This document shows, in pieces, positions 23,501 through 35,535 of a stretch of DNA of 64,000 nucleotides; position 1 is the stretch's first letter, and every line of letters begins with the position of its first letter. A model generated the notes under the pieces. It was given only the letters and a program-made list of their open reading frames with translations, had not been told where the DNA came from and made no database searches. The stretch is from Yamagishiella unicocca (lineage: Eukaryota; Chlorophyta; Chlorophyceae; Chlamydomonadales; Volvocaceae): contig BDSL01000052.1 of assembly GCA_003116995.1 (NCBI GenBank), positions 1-64,000 of the forward strand, read 5' to 3'. The translations under genes were made by a program, and so were the position numbers.

Positions 23501-26500
23501 CCCCCCCCCGCCGCGGCGTCTGAACCTATCGTACTGCGTGGTGGCCTCGATCCCTTAACCCGTTCCAAAGCCGTTGCTACGTGTTTCGGATAACCGGTCC
23601 CAACGCGCTCACATCGGTAACCCTGCCGTGCACCTGCAACCAGCTGTAACCCCTTCGCCCCACCCGCGAACTGCCGAGGCAGGAGATTACGGCCCAACGG
23701 GTTAGCGTGAATGGACGTCACAATGTTCGGAGTCCTCGCGACGGGTACGTTGCGGAATTGGATGGTTGGCAAAGGTGCATACTGCATAAACGGCTGCCGT
23801 GGAGAAGATATGTAGGGACTCAACAGCTGGAGAGACGATTGAGCTCTGAGGGGATGTTCTGAGCACCGTATAGTGGATAGTGCCAGGGACAGACGGGGGC
23901 GTGGTTGGTTCATAAAGTCATCTGGAATGGGAAGCTGGAGCCACGAGTACGTGCTTCTGATGCCACTGTCGCGCATCCCAGCCATTCTAACCGCAATCCC
24001 GCCTTCCGCCAGTCATTTCGGCCGTCTTGCCTGCCCGCCTTCGCCTACCTAACAACCTCTCCTCCAACTGTTGCCCAATCCCCCTGGCTCATGGCAGCAC
24101 CTTCAACCAGGAGCCCTCCTCTCCCGATCTGCCCAACGTGTACGCGTCCCTGGCGCAGTCCATCCCCACTTCCAGGCCCGTCTCCACCCTGACCACGGCC
24201 CCGTCGACAGCCCTGCCGCCAGCGCAGCAGCCTCACCCGCACCTTTCTAGCGCGGCTGGAGGTGCAGCAGCAGGTACCGGCGTGCGGCAAGGTGAGGCCT
24301 GAGGCGAGCGCTGTCGTGGGGCGAGTGAGCGCCGAATCGTGTCAGGCCCTTGCTTCTTGGGCTTCTGTGGGAATGTGATACAGCCGGGGGCGCTGTGCTC
24401 TGGGTAGTCGGCGACCGCGACAGGTGTTTAGGGAGTAATGTGTGGTCCTGTAATGATAATGAAGGGGTCGTCGTCCGATAATGCCAGATGCGGGATTGAG
24501 GAACAACGGGGCCAACGACCGACGACCAACGACGCAACGACCTTGTTTTGTATTACCTCTATACGGTTGGCTATTGCCAAAGGACAGGCGGAGCCCTCAG
24601 GGACGCTATGGCCGGCTGCCTGAGTGGACCCACCACGGACTGCCCAGCGAGCTCTTTGCCCCGCGTCCTGCCCACTCATACCCGTCACAGTGTTACCCGC
24701 CGTTGCTTGCCCTGCGTGTGATCCCAGGCGCCAGCAAAGGAGCAGCGGTATCTCCCACCGCGGCACTGTCCCGCTCTGTTCCCAGCAACCTCAGTGCGCT
24801 GCGGCCTGTAGGTGGGGGCGCAGGTGAGGATGGGGAGCGAGTGGCTGCAGGGCCGTGTTGCGGGTTCACCTCCATTGCTGACCCGCGTTTGGACTGCCGT
24901 CGGGACGGCCAAGAGCCCCGAAACCGCGCTACAGTACGGCAAAAACGGCTTGTGCGGCTTGTGTCTGGCTGCGCAAATAGTCGTGTACCTTATAGGAGCA
25001 ATCGCCGCTTTTTTGCATACCGGTAAAATCCAAAACGTCAGCGCTCAGCCTTGGCCCCGAATGAAGGTGCCTTGGCTTTACAAAGGAGGCTGTTGTCTTC
25101 ATCCACGTGTTTGCTCTGTACTGTTGCTTTTATGCAGGCGCTGTAGGTGGAGCTAGCGGTGAATGGGACCCGCAGCCGCACTCCCCGTCGCTGCGGGCGA
25201 TGGGCAACGGACGACGGACGATCCAGGGGGGCCGCTGGCGTAGAAGGTGCGTCCGGAGAAACGCGGGGTTGTCGTGGAAGCGACGAGGGGTTGCTTTCAC
25301 AGGAGAGGCGACGTTTTCAGCAGGCTCGCTAAGCTGGGGGGTCGGGGGAAAAGGAGGGGCTTGGGAATCCTGACGGGCCGGAGGGCGCCGTCATCCAACG
25401 CGCACAGCCTCAGAGGGCACACCAACCCGTCCGACTGGTGTCGGGCAAAGAAACGGAACGTCTTTCTTCTCCTGCCCAGGTCGCAGACCGCCAACCCCAA
25501 GTCCACCCACAACGGCGACCTGGTGATCCGCGCCAACAGCCGCGTGGGCCGCATTTTGGCGGAGTTCGGCGGTCAAAGCGACTGGTGTTCCGTGACGGTC
25601 ATGCGGCACAGCTTGGCAACAGTGCTGCAGGTGTGTCACCTTCCTTGCAGCTTGCAAACGCGAGGAACACTCCTGGAAACTAGCAAGCGGTTCCTTACTC
25701 GCCTTGTCAGTTAAAGGCCAGATGCCGCATGCGTTGCTTTGGGAGGACGGGGTGGCTCAGGGGGAAGGGCGGCGTACGCAAGGCAGGGGGAGGGGTTTAA
25801 GGCATGAGACGGGCACCGAGGATGGATGGGCAGCGGAGACGCTGGGTGCCAGGGGGAGGGGGAAGGGCGGCCTGATTGAGGATGTTCGAGGAAGTGCGAG
25901 AGCGGCTGGGCTGAGTGTCAGCCTGGCAGGTCAGGGACGGGCACGAGTCATTTAGCATCACGCCGTCTGTCCACTGCTTCGACGTCTTAGTTCACCGACC
26001 ACCGACCCCCTGCCCTCCAACGCCCCTTCAGGCGAATATCCGAGGTTGGCTGATTCGCAAGAAGTGGCTGGCGAACCCGCACGCAGTGGTGGAGGCGACC
26101 AAGGCATCCCTGGAAGTGAGCGCACAGTCGTTCCGCGTACGGGGGCTGTGGGCAGGCAGCGTTCCGCCTATCCACGGAGCTTTGAGTCCCGAGCAGCGCG
26201 TGTTCGGACGCACGAGGGTGTATAAAAACCGTTTCGAACGCACGGGGGGGGCGGGTCAGGCTTCCGCGACTCGTGGAATCCCAACCCATGCCTGCGGGAA
26301 ATATCGTACTGGAAAAGAGCGCGGGGCGCTCGGTATCTCTGGTGTGCGCCTACGCGCTTGTAGCTCGCATCGCACCTTCCCAGTCCAATACGACGCTGCT
26401 CGGTGCCCCCCCCCTCAGACCGAGCGACTACAGGCGGAGCGGCGGGCTGGATTGAAGGCGGAGCTGGAGCGGCGAGCCCTCACGCGGAAACAGAAAGAGA

Positions 26501-28390
26501 AGGCCGCCAACGTGTTGCAGATGCTCTTTCCCCAGGTTAGCCGCTGAAGGGTGAACCGAAGGCAGTCCAGCGCCTGACCGCCGCCGCCGCCCTGCAGTAA
26601 CTGTATCACCCACGCCGCGCCTCTGCATGCTGCCGTGTGGCACGCCGTTCCCATGTTCTGCAAACCGTGGGCAGCGTTGAGCGCGCCCTGCGGCAGCCCT
26701 TGACGCCCTTGCTTGCGCCGCTGATGATGGCCTCGCAGAAGAGCATCGTGGGTGCTGCCGTCGCCTCCATGCACGGCGGCCCGGTGGGCCGGGGCGGTAG
26801 CGGCGACAGCATGACGAGCGCCATGGGCGTCGCTGCTCGTGCCAAGTGGACCCGCCTGAATAAAAACATGGACATTGCCAAGGAGTGAGTGGGGGTTACG
26901 GAGCATTGTCCGGCGGCCGGCCGCGCTGCCCTCCAGCCTCGGTGCCTGCGTGCCCATGAGGGCTAGATGATGGCAGCCCTCGCTCAGTGCCGTTGATGCA
27001 CGGCACATTCTGCGTGAAGGACCTCGCAACTACGGTCACTACGTCAGGGCCCACCTAGCCTACACCTCATGGTTGGGGCCAAACCCTCGTGCCATCCGCT
27101 GCTCTGTTCGTCAGCAACTGCCCCGCGCCCAACCCTCCAACGGCTCCCGCGCCCCGCTGTTGCAACGGCTCGCAGGCAGGAGGACCGTGACGAAGCTGGC
27201 GACTTCCTGGACGACAGCGACAGCGACATGTCGGACCTGGGGGTGGAGGACATGGCCATGGTCAAGATGCGGGCGCGGACGCCGCCGTGGCAGAAGGTGG
27301 GACAGCGGGGCGACAGCGCGCATCATGGGGCACGTCGTTGTTGTGGGAGGGCGGAAGAGCGCATGATGGCTGCCGGGCAGCCAACCGGATGAGATGTGCC
27401 ATACCTGAAGCGGCTGCAATAACTTGCCTGGCGGTGTCGCGCCGGAGCCACAGTGCAGCAGCCGAACCGCAGACGGCGTGCTCGTGTGTTGCAGCGACGC
27501 TTCAAAGGACGGGTCCGTCGTGGACTCCTGGTAGAACCGGTTTTTCGCGCTTGCATGGCTTGGCGCGTGGGCGGTGTGCCTAAACGCGTTCCTGGCTCCC
27601 TGGTCGTGCCCCTGGTTTGCTAATTACCGCGGTAATGCATTTCTCTCTCGCACCGCTACAGGCAGAGCAGAGTCAATGGGAGGGCCAGTGGGCAAAGCTG
27701 AACACGCGAGCGGGCCGGGGCAACCTGGACGTGGTGTGGGACCTGACGGACACATCGTCGCGTGTGCAGGTAGGAGGAAGGGGCGGGAAGGCGGAGGAAG
27801 GCGCTGGGGTTGCTGTGGCGGGCCGACGGACGGGCTTCCTGGTTTATCGCGGCAGCCGCCGGAATCTCGCGTCGGAGGCGACGTAGAGAAATTGCAGCTG
27901 TGCGCTGCCCGTGCAATGCGTTTGCGCCTGCTTCCTGCGCCCCATGAGGGCACGCTTCTGTACCTGTTGTTTACCATCTTTTTCTCCTTGGCTGCTGCAG
28001 GCCGTTCAGCTGAGGCGCGCCGAGCGCACCGTCGCCTCCACACCCACCAACACCGCCGCGGCCATGGACGCGCTGCCGTACGACCCCGCCTCGCAGCTGC
28101 TGCCCGCCTCCGTCGTCAACGACTTGCTGGTACACCGCTACATCGAGAAGTACTCCAGACTGGGCCTTATGGATCACCTGCCGCTGCGGTGTGCCGCCGA
28201 GGCTGCGATGCAACACCAGCACCAGCAGCAGCTACTCCACGAGCAGCTGCAGCTGCAGCTGCAGCTGCAGCAGCAACAGCAGCTGCAACAACAGCAGCAC
28301 TTGCAGCACATTCAGCAACACCACCAACAACAGCAGGCAGCAGCAGCGGCTGCGACGCCGCCGGTGGTGGCTGCCGGTGCAGACACATGA
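20562..28390 (+). CDS. IQ-motif protein with Gln-rich C-terminus (function unknown), partial exon model
   Basis: Supported exons: 20562-20728 (start MEAEASAASGQ), about 21129-21290, about 22470-22640, 23127-23264, about 24111-24291, about 24690-24820, around 25480-25630, around 26032-26116, around 26421-26535, around 26653-26884, 27176-27296, 27662-27769 and 28001-28390. Phases agree across the first junction and across the last four exons. Some middle junctions are unresolved, and small exons may be missing. Joining the exons ending at about 25630 and starting at about 26032 creates LQANIRGWLIRKKW, a good IQ motif (IQxxxRGxxxR) for calmodulin or myosin-light-chain binding. Next come a charged helix (ERLQAERRAGLKAELERR), an acidic stretch (DDSDSDMSD) and a final exon with a long Gln/His run. 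I do not recognise the family. A calmodulin-regulated or cytoskeletal/flagellar role is a guess. Confidence 0.6.
28212..28345 (+). repeat. CAG/CTG-rich poly-Gln repeat in the last exon
   Basis: CAGCTG and CAG triplets encode a Gln/Leu/His-rich run in the C-terminus of the IQ-motif protein. It is translated in frame and therefore prone to length variation. Confidence 0.85.
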
Positions 28391-28467
28391 GCTGGCTCAG
28401 CGTGCGCGGGGGCGGGTTAAGTGGATGTGTGATGTTATTACTTGTGAAATAGCCAAACCGGCGCCCC

Positions 28468-28472
28468 TGTAA
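28468..28472 (+). terminator. TGTAA poly(A) signal of the IQ-motif gene
   Basis: TGTAA lies about 80 nt after the stop codon at 28390. Confidence 0.5.
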
Positions 28473-29986
28473 CACGTGGCACCGGAGGAGGACATTCGTA
28501 GGACGCTAACTGTTCGTTTTATTCCCAGTGAATTCCACCGAGTCAGGTGGGTCCATCTGTGGTTTTGGCGCAACCTCTCGCACACAGAATGTGTGTGTAT
28601 GTGCGTAGTTGCTGAGTCGTGTGCGAATAATGTACGAGTATGGAGGGAAGGGCATCGGCTTGCGCTTTCCTTGTACGGGGAGGGCGGCGGGATTTGGCAG
28701 GCCACACGCACGAAGTGGTTCACTGAGGGATGGGGGGCGCAGCTCGTCGGGAAAAGTAGAGGACCGTATTCAAACGGGCACCGCGCTAGCAGGCCTGACC
28801 TGTGGGCATGACGTAAGGGACTGACGGTGGCCAAAGTGTCATAAGGCGTCCTTGCCAGGGCGCTGCAACAAGTGACTTGTTGGCACCTGTTTCTACAGAT
28901 GATCCGGCACACATTTACTGGATCGGGGTGGGCGTGATGTTGGCGCCAAGTTTAGTATGCATTCTTGTTGGGGTACGAAATCAAGTGCTTCCATTGCGCT
29001 CGTTGCATGCAGAAGATCGTGGAACGGTTCGGTATATGGAGTTAGGTTCCTTTGTAAACCGTTTTGGAACTTACAGTGATCGCCTTGCCGAGTGATCGTC
29101 TCAGCTGTAATCCGCACACGCGCGTCACGGAATGACACCACCTGTGCATCTATACTTGCCTTTTGGCTGTTCCGTGGCGAACTGTCCGAGCAGCGCGACC
29201 GCCATACGTTTAATGGAAAACATTGACGTGCATACCGGTAACTCTGTGACAGCATCGTTAAGTTAACAATGTTCGTCTGAGATAATCGACGACCCCTGCA
29301 GTTGCCGTGGAAAGACTCCAACCCGTGTACCTCGTAAGTAGCTTTGGCGCGTCGTTTGACCATCTTCCCTCCCAACCAATCCTTTTTCTAGTTCCAGGTG
29401 TTCCAGGCAGTGAATGGCAACCCGTGCCGCGACAGCCTACACCGCAATAACATCACGGACTTCGCTGCGATTAAATGAAGCTCTCGATTACATACAGAAG
29501 GGTACATTGGGACACCAAGCGCAATCCTAAACCTATCAAACAGTTCAGCCGCGAACGTGGACAACACCAGCACTCTTCCATAGGCAAACTGCCAGGCGAC
29601 ATTGCTCCCCAATACAGATTGCGACGTCCCTGCGTGTTCGCTTGTTTGCGCTCCCTTGGCGGCCGCGGGGTACGCATCCTCTCCGGCAGTGCGCAGCCTC
29701 TATGTACTGGCGGCAAAATATCTGGTTTGACTGCAAACGAGGCCTGCAGGCAACCGTTCACACCACTGGCAGGCACAGAGCCCCACCTCCATTAAGGAAC
29801 AAAACAATGGCTACTTACGATGCGCCCCAACAGAAACTCTCCTCTCCGCTAATCACACCACCATGGCCCTGGCTCTCAGCTACATGTGGGCCCCGGACAC
29901 CATCGGTCCTGGTACTACCAAATGAATTCATGAGCATCACAGGGTCCAAGCAGAATAACACAAGAACTAGGCTTGCTACAATGGGG
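28473..29986. other. Convergent intergenic interval
   Basis: This separates the 3' ends of the IQ-motif gene (plus) and MUTYH (minus). Open frames such as 28893-29375 (minus) lack family resemblance or exon-like borders. I see no RNA gene. Confidence 0.5.
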
Positions 29987-29991
29987 TTACA
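29987..29991 (-). terminator. TGTAA poly(A) signal of MUTYH
   Basis: TGTAA on the minus strand lies about 30 nt beyond the MUTYH stop. Confidence 0.45.
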
Positions 29992-30021
29992 CGTTCCATG
30001 CTTAGCAGCCGCAAGGGCTAC

Positions 30022-33000
30022 TTACTTGCGCTTGCCAGTCGCGCTGCCGCCTTTCTTGCCGCACGCTTCACCTGCGGACCCCACTGCCGGAGCACCCTTG
30101 GCGCCGCCATCGGCCTTTCCGGCAGCGCCCTTCGCAGCCGCACCCTTCCCAGCGCCCTCCCCCGCGGCAACAGCGCCCTTCGCAGCCGTACCCTTCCCAG
30201 CGCCCTCCCCCGCGGCAACAGCGCCCTTCGCAGCCGTACCCTTCCCAGCGCCCTCCCCCGCGGCAACAGCGCCCTTCGCAGCCGTACCCTTCCCAGCGCC
30301 GCCCTTGGGAGCAGTGCCCTTCGCGCTGCGACTGCCTCCTGCTCCTGCTACCCCCTCCACCGCCAGCTGGAATATCTTCCGTACGCCGGAGCTCAAGCCC
30401 AGTCCCGGACCCTCGATCTGCTGCCGGCTAGCCCACATGACAGCCGGTACATACGCCTCCTCCTCTGCCCCATCCGACCGCCCTCCCGCCGCCACTGCTG
30501 GCGCCTTACCGCTCCCCTGCCCCCGCTTGCCGCCACCGACACCTCCCTTTGGACCAGCCTTGGCTTGGCGCCTACCGCTGCCGCCGCCGCGCGGCTCTGC
30601 CCGGCCACCCTCCTTCTTCGCTTCAGCCTCCATTTCCCCCGCCTCATTCTCGTGTCCGTCTTCCTCGATAACCACGGCGTCGTCCGAATCGCTGTCCGAA
30701 CCGTCCGGCTTATCAGCCGTTCCAGCACCGGTAGCACGCAGCGCGTTCGTTGTGCGGTCGGGGCCCGCCGCACCGCCGCCGCCTTTGCTACCACTGAAGA
30801 GCTGAGGCTCCCCTCCAGGCTCTCCCGTTGGGGCGGCGCCAGCCGAGGACCCCTCGACCAGCACGGTGGTGGCAGCAGCGGTAAGACGTTCCAAGGCGGC
30901 GAGGTCGCCTTGGAACACAGCCGTTACGCGCTGAACGTAGTTGGTCTGGCGGATATGACTGAAGACGTGCACATAGGTGCCCATCTCGTGGCGCCCCAGG
31001 ACGCGCAGCGTCTGCGCCCCTGGTGATGCCGTCGGGGCTGTGCCCTTAGGGGCTGCCTCCTTCTCTGCCGCCACAGTGGCTCCGGGCACGGCTGCCCTGG
31101 GCAGGGCAATACCCTCACCCAGTAACCGGCTGAGCAGTGCATCGGATGCCTTCTGGCGCTCGGCCGTAGAGGTGGCAGCCGTGGATTGGGCCGAGGCCTC
31201 TGCTTCCACCTCCACCTCCGAGGCCGAGCCCGCCTCGGCGCCTGGTGCTACGTCCCGCATCACCACCCCTGAATCGGCAGTGGCAGTAGCACGAGTCGTG
31301 CGCATGAAGACGCCCCAACACGTAGATGTGCGGGCACGGGCAAGGCACGGGCACTAAAGTCGTGGAAACATTGCAATTTGTCCTGATTCAACAGGTTTGC
31401 CAGCATAGTTAATGGAATGCCAGGAGGCAGTTATTCCATGCACATCGCCACACGCAAACTCCTACCCACTAAGTCAACACGCACGTTTTACGGGTTCCCT
31501 CGCCTGCTACTAGACGCTCGAGCATTATCGGATCCGAATCGGTTTGTTTTGTCCGTGGTTCGTGCGACCCAGTTCCATCAGCGCGCCTGCGCCTTGTCTG
31601 TTCCGAGGCCCCCTCACCCTGACCCTCACCTGGCAACTCCCACAGCCCGGCCAGCAGCCCGCCCTGCCGGAAGCACGAGGGCCAGGGTGGGACAGGCAGT
31701 CGTGCCAAGTCAGGTGCAGCGCAAGCGAGCTGGTGATGCGCGCGTGCGATCGAGGGCGGTCCCTCACGCGAGGGCAAACATTCTAGAAGCAAGACAGCCA
31801 GCTCTGCCAGCTCATCGTTGCAGTGTCCCTCCCAACAAACTCTGCGTCTCCCTGAAATATGCTCGTGCAGTCGCACGCGGAGGTTCGTTCATGGCTCAGA
31901 AAGTAGCATCCACTACCTATTCCGCGAGCCAATACGCTTCCGGTTGGGTTCAGCGGCAGCGCTACACCACAACCTGTGGTCGCATGACGAGCAGGTAGTG
32001 CCGGACGCCGCGAGCTACCAGCGCCTCCAGGTCGACAGCTCCTCCCTGCTCCGAAACCGTCCGTGCACCGCCGCCTGCCGGTGTGGAGCTCTCCGCAGGA
32101 GCAACGCCTGCTGCGCCGGCCTCGCCCGCCGCCACCTCATTTTGCTGCTGCCGCTGCTGCTTCCTGGCAGCAGCAGCAAGCGCGAAATCCTGCATCGTCC
32201 GCTGCCGTTTGCGCGGTGGCAGCTGCGCCGATGCTCCCGCGCCCGGAGTGGTGCCTGCTGCGCCCGCAGCACCTCCCTCCTGCTGCTGCTGCTGGGTGCA
32301 GATTACCTCGAGGACAGTTACGGCCACCGCCTGCTCCCGCTTGCCCTTGACCGCCTTGCGCCCGGGATACTGCGCAGGGCGAGGGCGCCAGCAAAGACGT
32401 TGCCGTTGGCATCAGGAAACCAACACGTTGGCGGTGACCTGGTTACGGCAGCTGCGGTGATGGTGGAGGCGCGTCAACACTTCCTGTCCTCGTCTACAAG
32501 CAGCACATCGCCACGCCGACCTAAGCCCTCCTCTTCCTCGTCGCGGAGCAGCGGAGCTCGCTTTCAGTCGTACAAACGGCGGCGCCCGCGCCGCCGCCCG
32601 GCCGGCCGCGGGACACCCACCTGCGTCACTCGGGGGGCGTCTTCCACGTCCGGGGCACCGCCCGAAGCCAGGTACGCATCCCACTCCGCCGCCGCCCGAC
32701 ACACGGACCGCGCGGGGCAGCCTGCGCAGTCGGGGTTAACAGGTCGACACACTGTGGCGCCCAGCTCCATCAGCGCCTGCGCCGCCGCCAGGATTAGGCC
32801 CCACGGGTACGCTGTGGGTTGGCACCTCGATATGGGATTGAGGCCAATGCTCCATCAGGCGTGTTGTAAATTGTTTGCGGATGACCGGGGTTGCACTGCG
32901 TTCATCCGCAAGCGCAAGCGCAAGCTTGGCGAACCCTACCGCTTCGGAGCTTGCACCCCAAGCCCAGGACACGTCCCGACAGCACCCTCTTGAGCATGAT

Positions 33001-35535
33001 GAGGGGACGGAAGCAGAGGTGCGCGTCCACGGACCTGGTTGTAGCACCCGGGCCGCTCCTGGTCGAGCAGCTCCGAAGCCATGGCTGCATGCGTGGCCGC
33101 CAGCTTGGTAGGGTCGCCGGGCAGGGCACGCAGGCGGCTGACCACGCGGATTACGTTGCCATCCACGGCCGCTGCAGGCGAGCCGAAGGCGATGGACGCG
33201 ACGGCGGCGCTGGTATATGGCCCCACGCCTTGGGGGACCATAGAGGCCGCGGATAGCAATCGGAGGGTTAAGGGAATCTCGTGTTGCCTCCGGAGTTGGT
33301 GGCACATTGAAAGGAAAGCACTGAACGAGCGGCAGTGGTGCAGGTGGAATGCACATGAAGGGATGCGGATTGTGAGGTGGGTGAGGCTAGGTTGGCGAGT
33401 GGATCGAGGGAAGCTTGTAAAAACAAGGAGGGTATGGACTACCCGTATCGGTAAAGAGGACGGCCTGGCTCGCAGCCGATTCCAGCCGGCCAGGTTGTTG
33501 GTGTCCTGCCCTGCCCGCCCTTCACCCTGCCCGCCCTTCACGAGTTTTCCTTACAGCCCTTCACCCTGGCCGCCTTTCCATGGGCAGCATCGCGCACTGA
33601 CGGGCAGGATGCCGCGCCCCTCAGCCCATAACCGCCGCCAAGACATCAGCGCCCACTATCTGCGCTTCCGCACCCGGGATTTTGACCAGCTCCTGCGCTG
33701 TGGTCGGAAACTTGCCGCCCAGCTGGTCCACCACGTAGCGAGCTCCGTCCAGGAGGTAGCGGGCCCTGCGAGGAGCGACCGCTGGGTCAGAGAGCAACCA
33801 AAGCTGACGACCAGGCAGGCGGGCCAGTCGGTTCCAAACGCGTACGTGACCGACCGCACTCCGAGGGTTAGTGCACAAGGCCCACATGCAGCCATGGTGC
33901 GGTAAAATAGTAGTGGGTCGAAGCTGGGACCCTCGTGGGTACTTGCTGCGGACGTGGTGGTGCGCGTAGGTTGGCAGGTTGAGGGTTTCGGTGGTGCACG
34001 GCGGTGTAGAAGCGCGTCGGGCGGAGCCCTTGCTGGAGGAAACCGCAAGTCGCGGCCGCTGGGCCAGAGAGTACACCCGCAGGTAGGGACGCTTCGCACC
34101 ACTTGTACTGCAGCACTCATCCCCCGCCATGCCGTGGCAACTGCAAAGCAATGCGCACAATGCACTGGCGCCAAGACCCAGTTGCAGCCAGCGTGATACA
34201 GAAAGCGCACCGACGACCACCGACAGCCACCACCCCACCCCCCCAACCCGCCGCACCTGCGGTAGTAGCCCAGTCCTGCCCAAAGCGCGTTGACGGTGTC
34301 GATGTCCGCAGCCGCCAGTTCAGCCACCGTGGCCCACTTGGCCACCCAGCGCTTGAAGTACGGTATCACGGTAGCTACCTGGACGAGCCAGCCGCCATGG
34401 CACACCACCAGTCATCCTAACGGCGACGGGGGAACGGCCTTGAAATGACAGAATAATGACGATCAGGCAGTGCGGAATGAACATAACACGTAACCAATTG
34501 GTGCACCCGTACTCTCACAGACGGCAGCAGGCTTTGTTCGCCCGGGAGTATCTGATTTGTTCAGTCGGCACCCGCCTTCTCACACCCCTAACGTCCGCGG
34601 GATTCACCTGTGTCTGCTGGAGCATGATCTCGCTCACCCACACCCAGTACGCGAACTGTTGCTGTGGGAGTTCAGCGGGCGCAGGGCCCACGACGTCCTC
34701 ATCGTCGCCGCCGGCCTTTTGCGCAGAGGCCGTGGTGGGCGCCGTGCCCGCCGCGCTTGCCTTCTTGGAATGCGGCGTACGGCGCCAGGGCAGCACACGG
34801 TGACCGTGGTCGTACCAGTTAAGTAGCTCGCGCCGGTACTGTAGCAACGTAACGGTGGTTGGCAAAAGGTTGCAAGACTTACAAGGAGCTGGGCTGTGCG
34901 GTCAGTAAAGGGTACCGGTGCTCGCATACGTGACGTTCGCAAGGGTAGGTACGATACACACCCATGCGACAAATCCCGCGGATCCCAACCACTTGAACGC
35001 CCTGTTCTAGATCCATTACCACATTAACCCTTCCAGGTGCTCCATTATCATAATGAAACTACAGAAGTCCCCAGCCGCCGCCGCCTCGCCTCGCCTGTAT
35101 CTGCTCCTCTTCACTGAACCAAGGGCCTCCTGGACCAGTCGCACATGGCGCGGCAATGACTGGCTTCTTTTCAGAGCCCCTGGCCGCGACGACTACCTTC
35201 TTGTCAGAGCTGTCGGCTCCCACAACGATGCCGCTATCCGCTGCAATCACTACTGGCGAATCGGCGTCGCGGTGGGTGCCCTCCATCTTGGCACCTGCAA
35301 ACCGCGGCAGGGCTGAGCCGCATGAGAAGCTGCACCACGCAACTCGTGTACTCTTGTTGTGTCAAGGGTAAGGGCATACGAGGCGCGAGATTGTCGATCG
35401 GAAGCAGGGCTCTGCGGCAGGGCAAAATCCTAGTCGGTACGTGGTATGGATATTCATGGGCTTGCCTTTAGCTTTGGGCACTGCTTTGGGTGCAGCAGCT
35501 GCCCCAGTACCACTTTGGCCTCGTCCAGCTCGCAT
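30022..35535 (-). CDS. MUTYH: Adenine DNA glycosylase MUTYH/MutY with extended C-terminus
   Basis: Exons (minus) 35535-35466, 35294 to about 35090, about 34885-34608, 34378-34257, 33765-33674, 33228-33048, 32825-32621, 32369-31974, 31663-31630 and 31268-30022. All junctions are phase-consistent except that between exons 2 and 3, which is uncertain. The intron after exon 1 is GC-AG. The enzyme removes adenine opposite 8-oxoguanine. Visible hallmarks are [18 protein letters not shown] (catalytic Glu), the helix-hairpin-helix [26 protein letters not shown] (catalytic Asp) and the 4Fe-4S motif [17 protein letters not shown] (C-x6-C-x2-C-x5-C). A NUDIX-like 8-oxoG recognition domain follows ([30 protein letters not shown]). 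A Gln/Ala-rich insertion follows AVTVLEV. About 280 low-complexity Lys/Ala/Gly/acidic residues follow the NUDIX domain, which is not normal for MutY. Confidence 0.93.
30133..30290 (-). repeat. 48-bp in-frame coding repeat in the MUTYH tail
   Basis: Three near-identical 48-bp units encode a 16-residue repeat ([16 protein letters not shown]). They preserve the reading frame and resemble basic, histone-H1-like tails. Confidence 0.93.

Noticed and set aside
28893..29375. 160-residue minus-strand ORF between two convergent genes
   Set aside because: It overlaps open plus frames of similar quality and shows no domain. It is likely 3' UTR or spacer.
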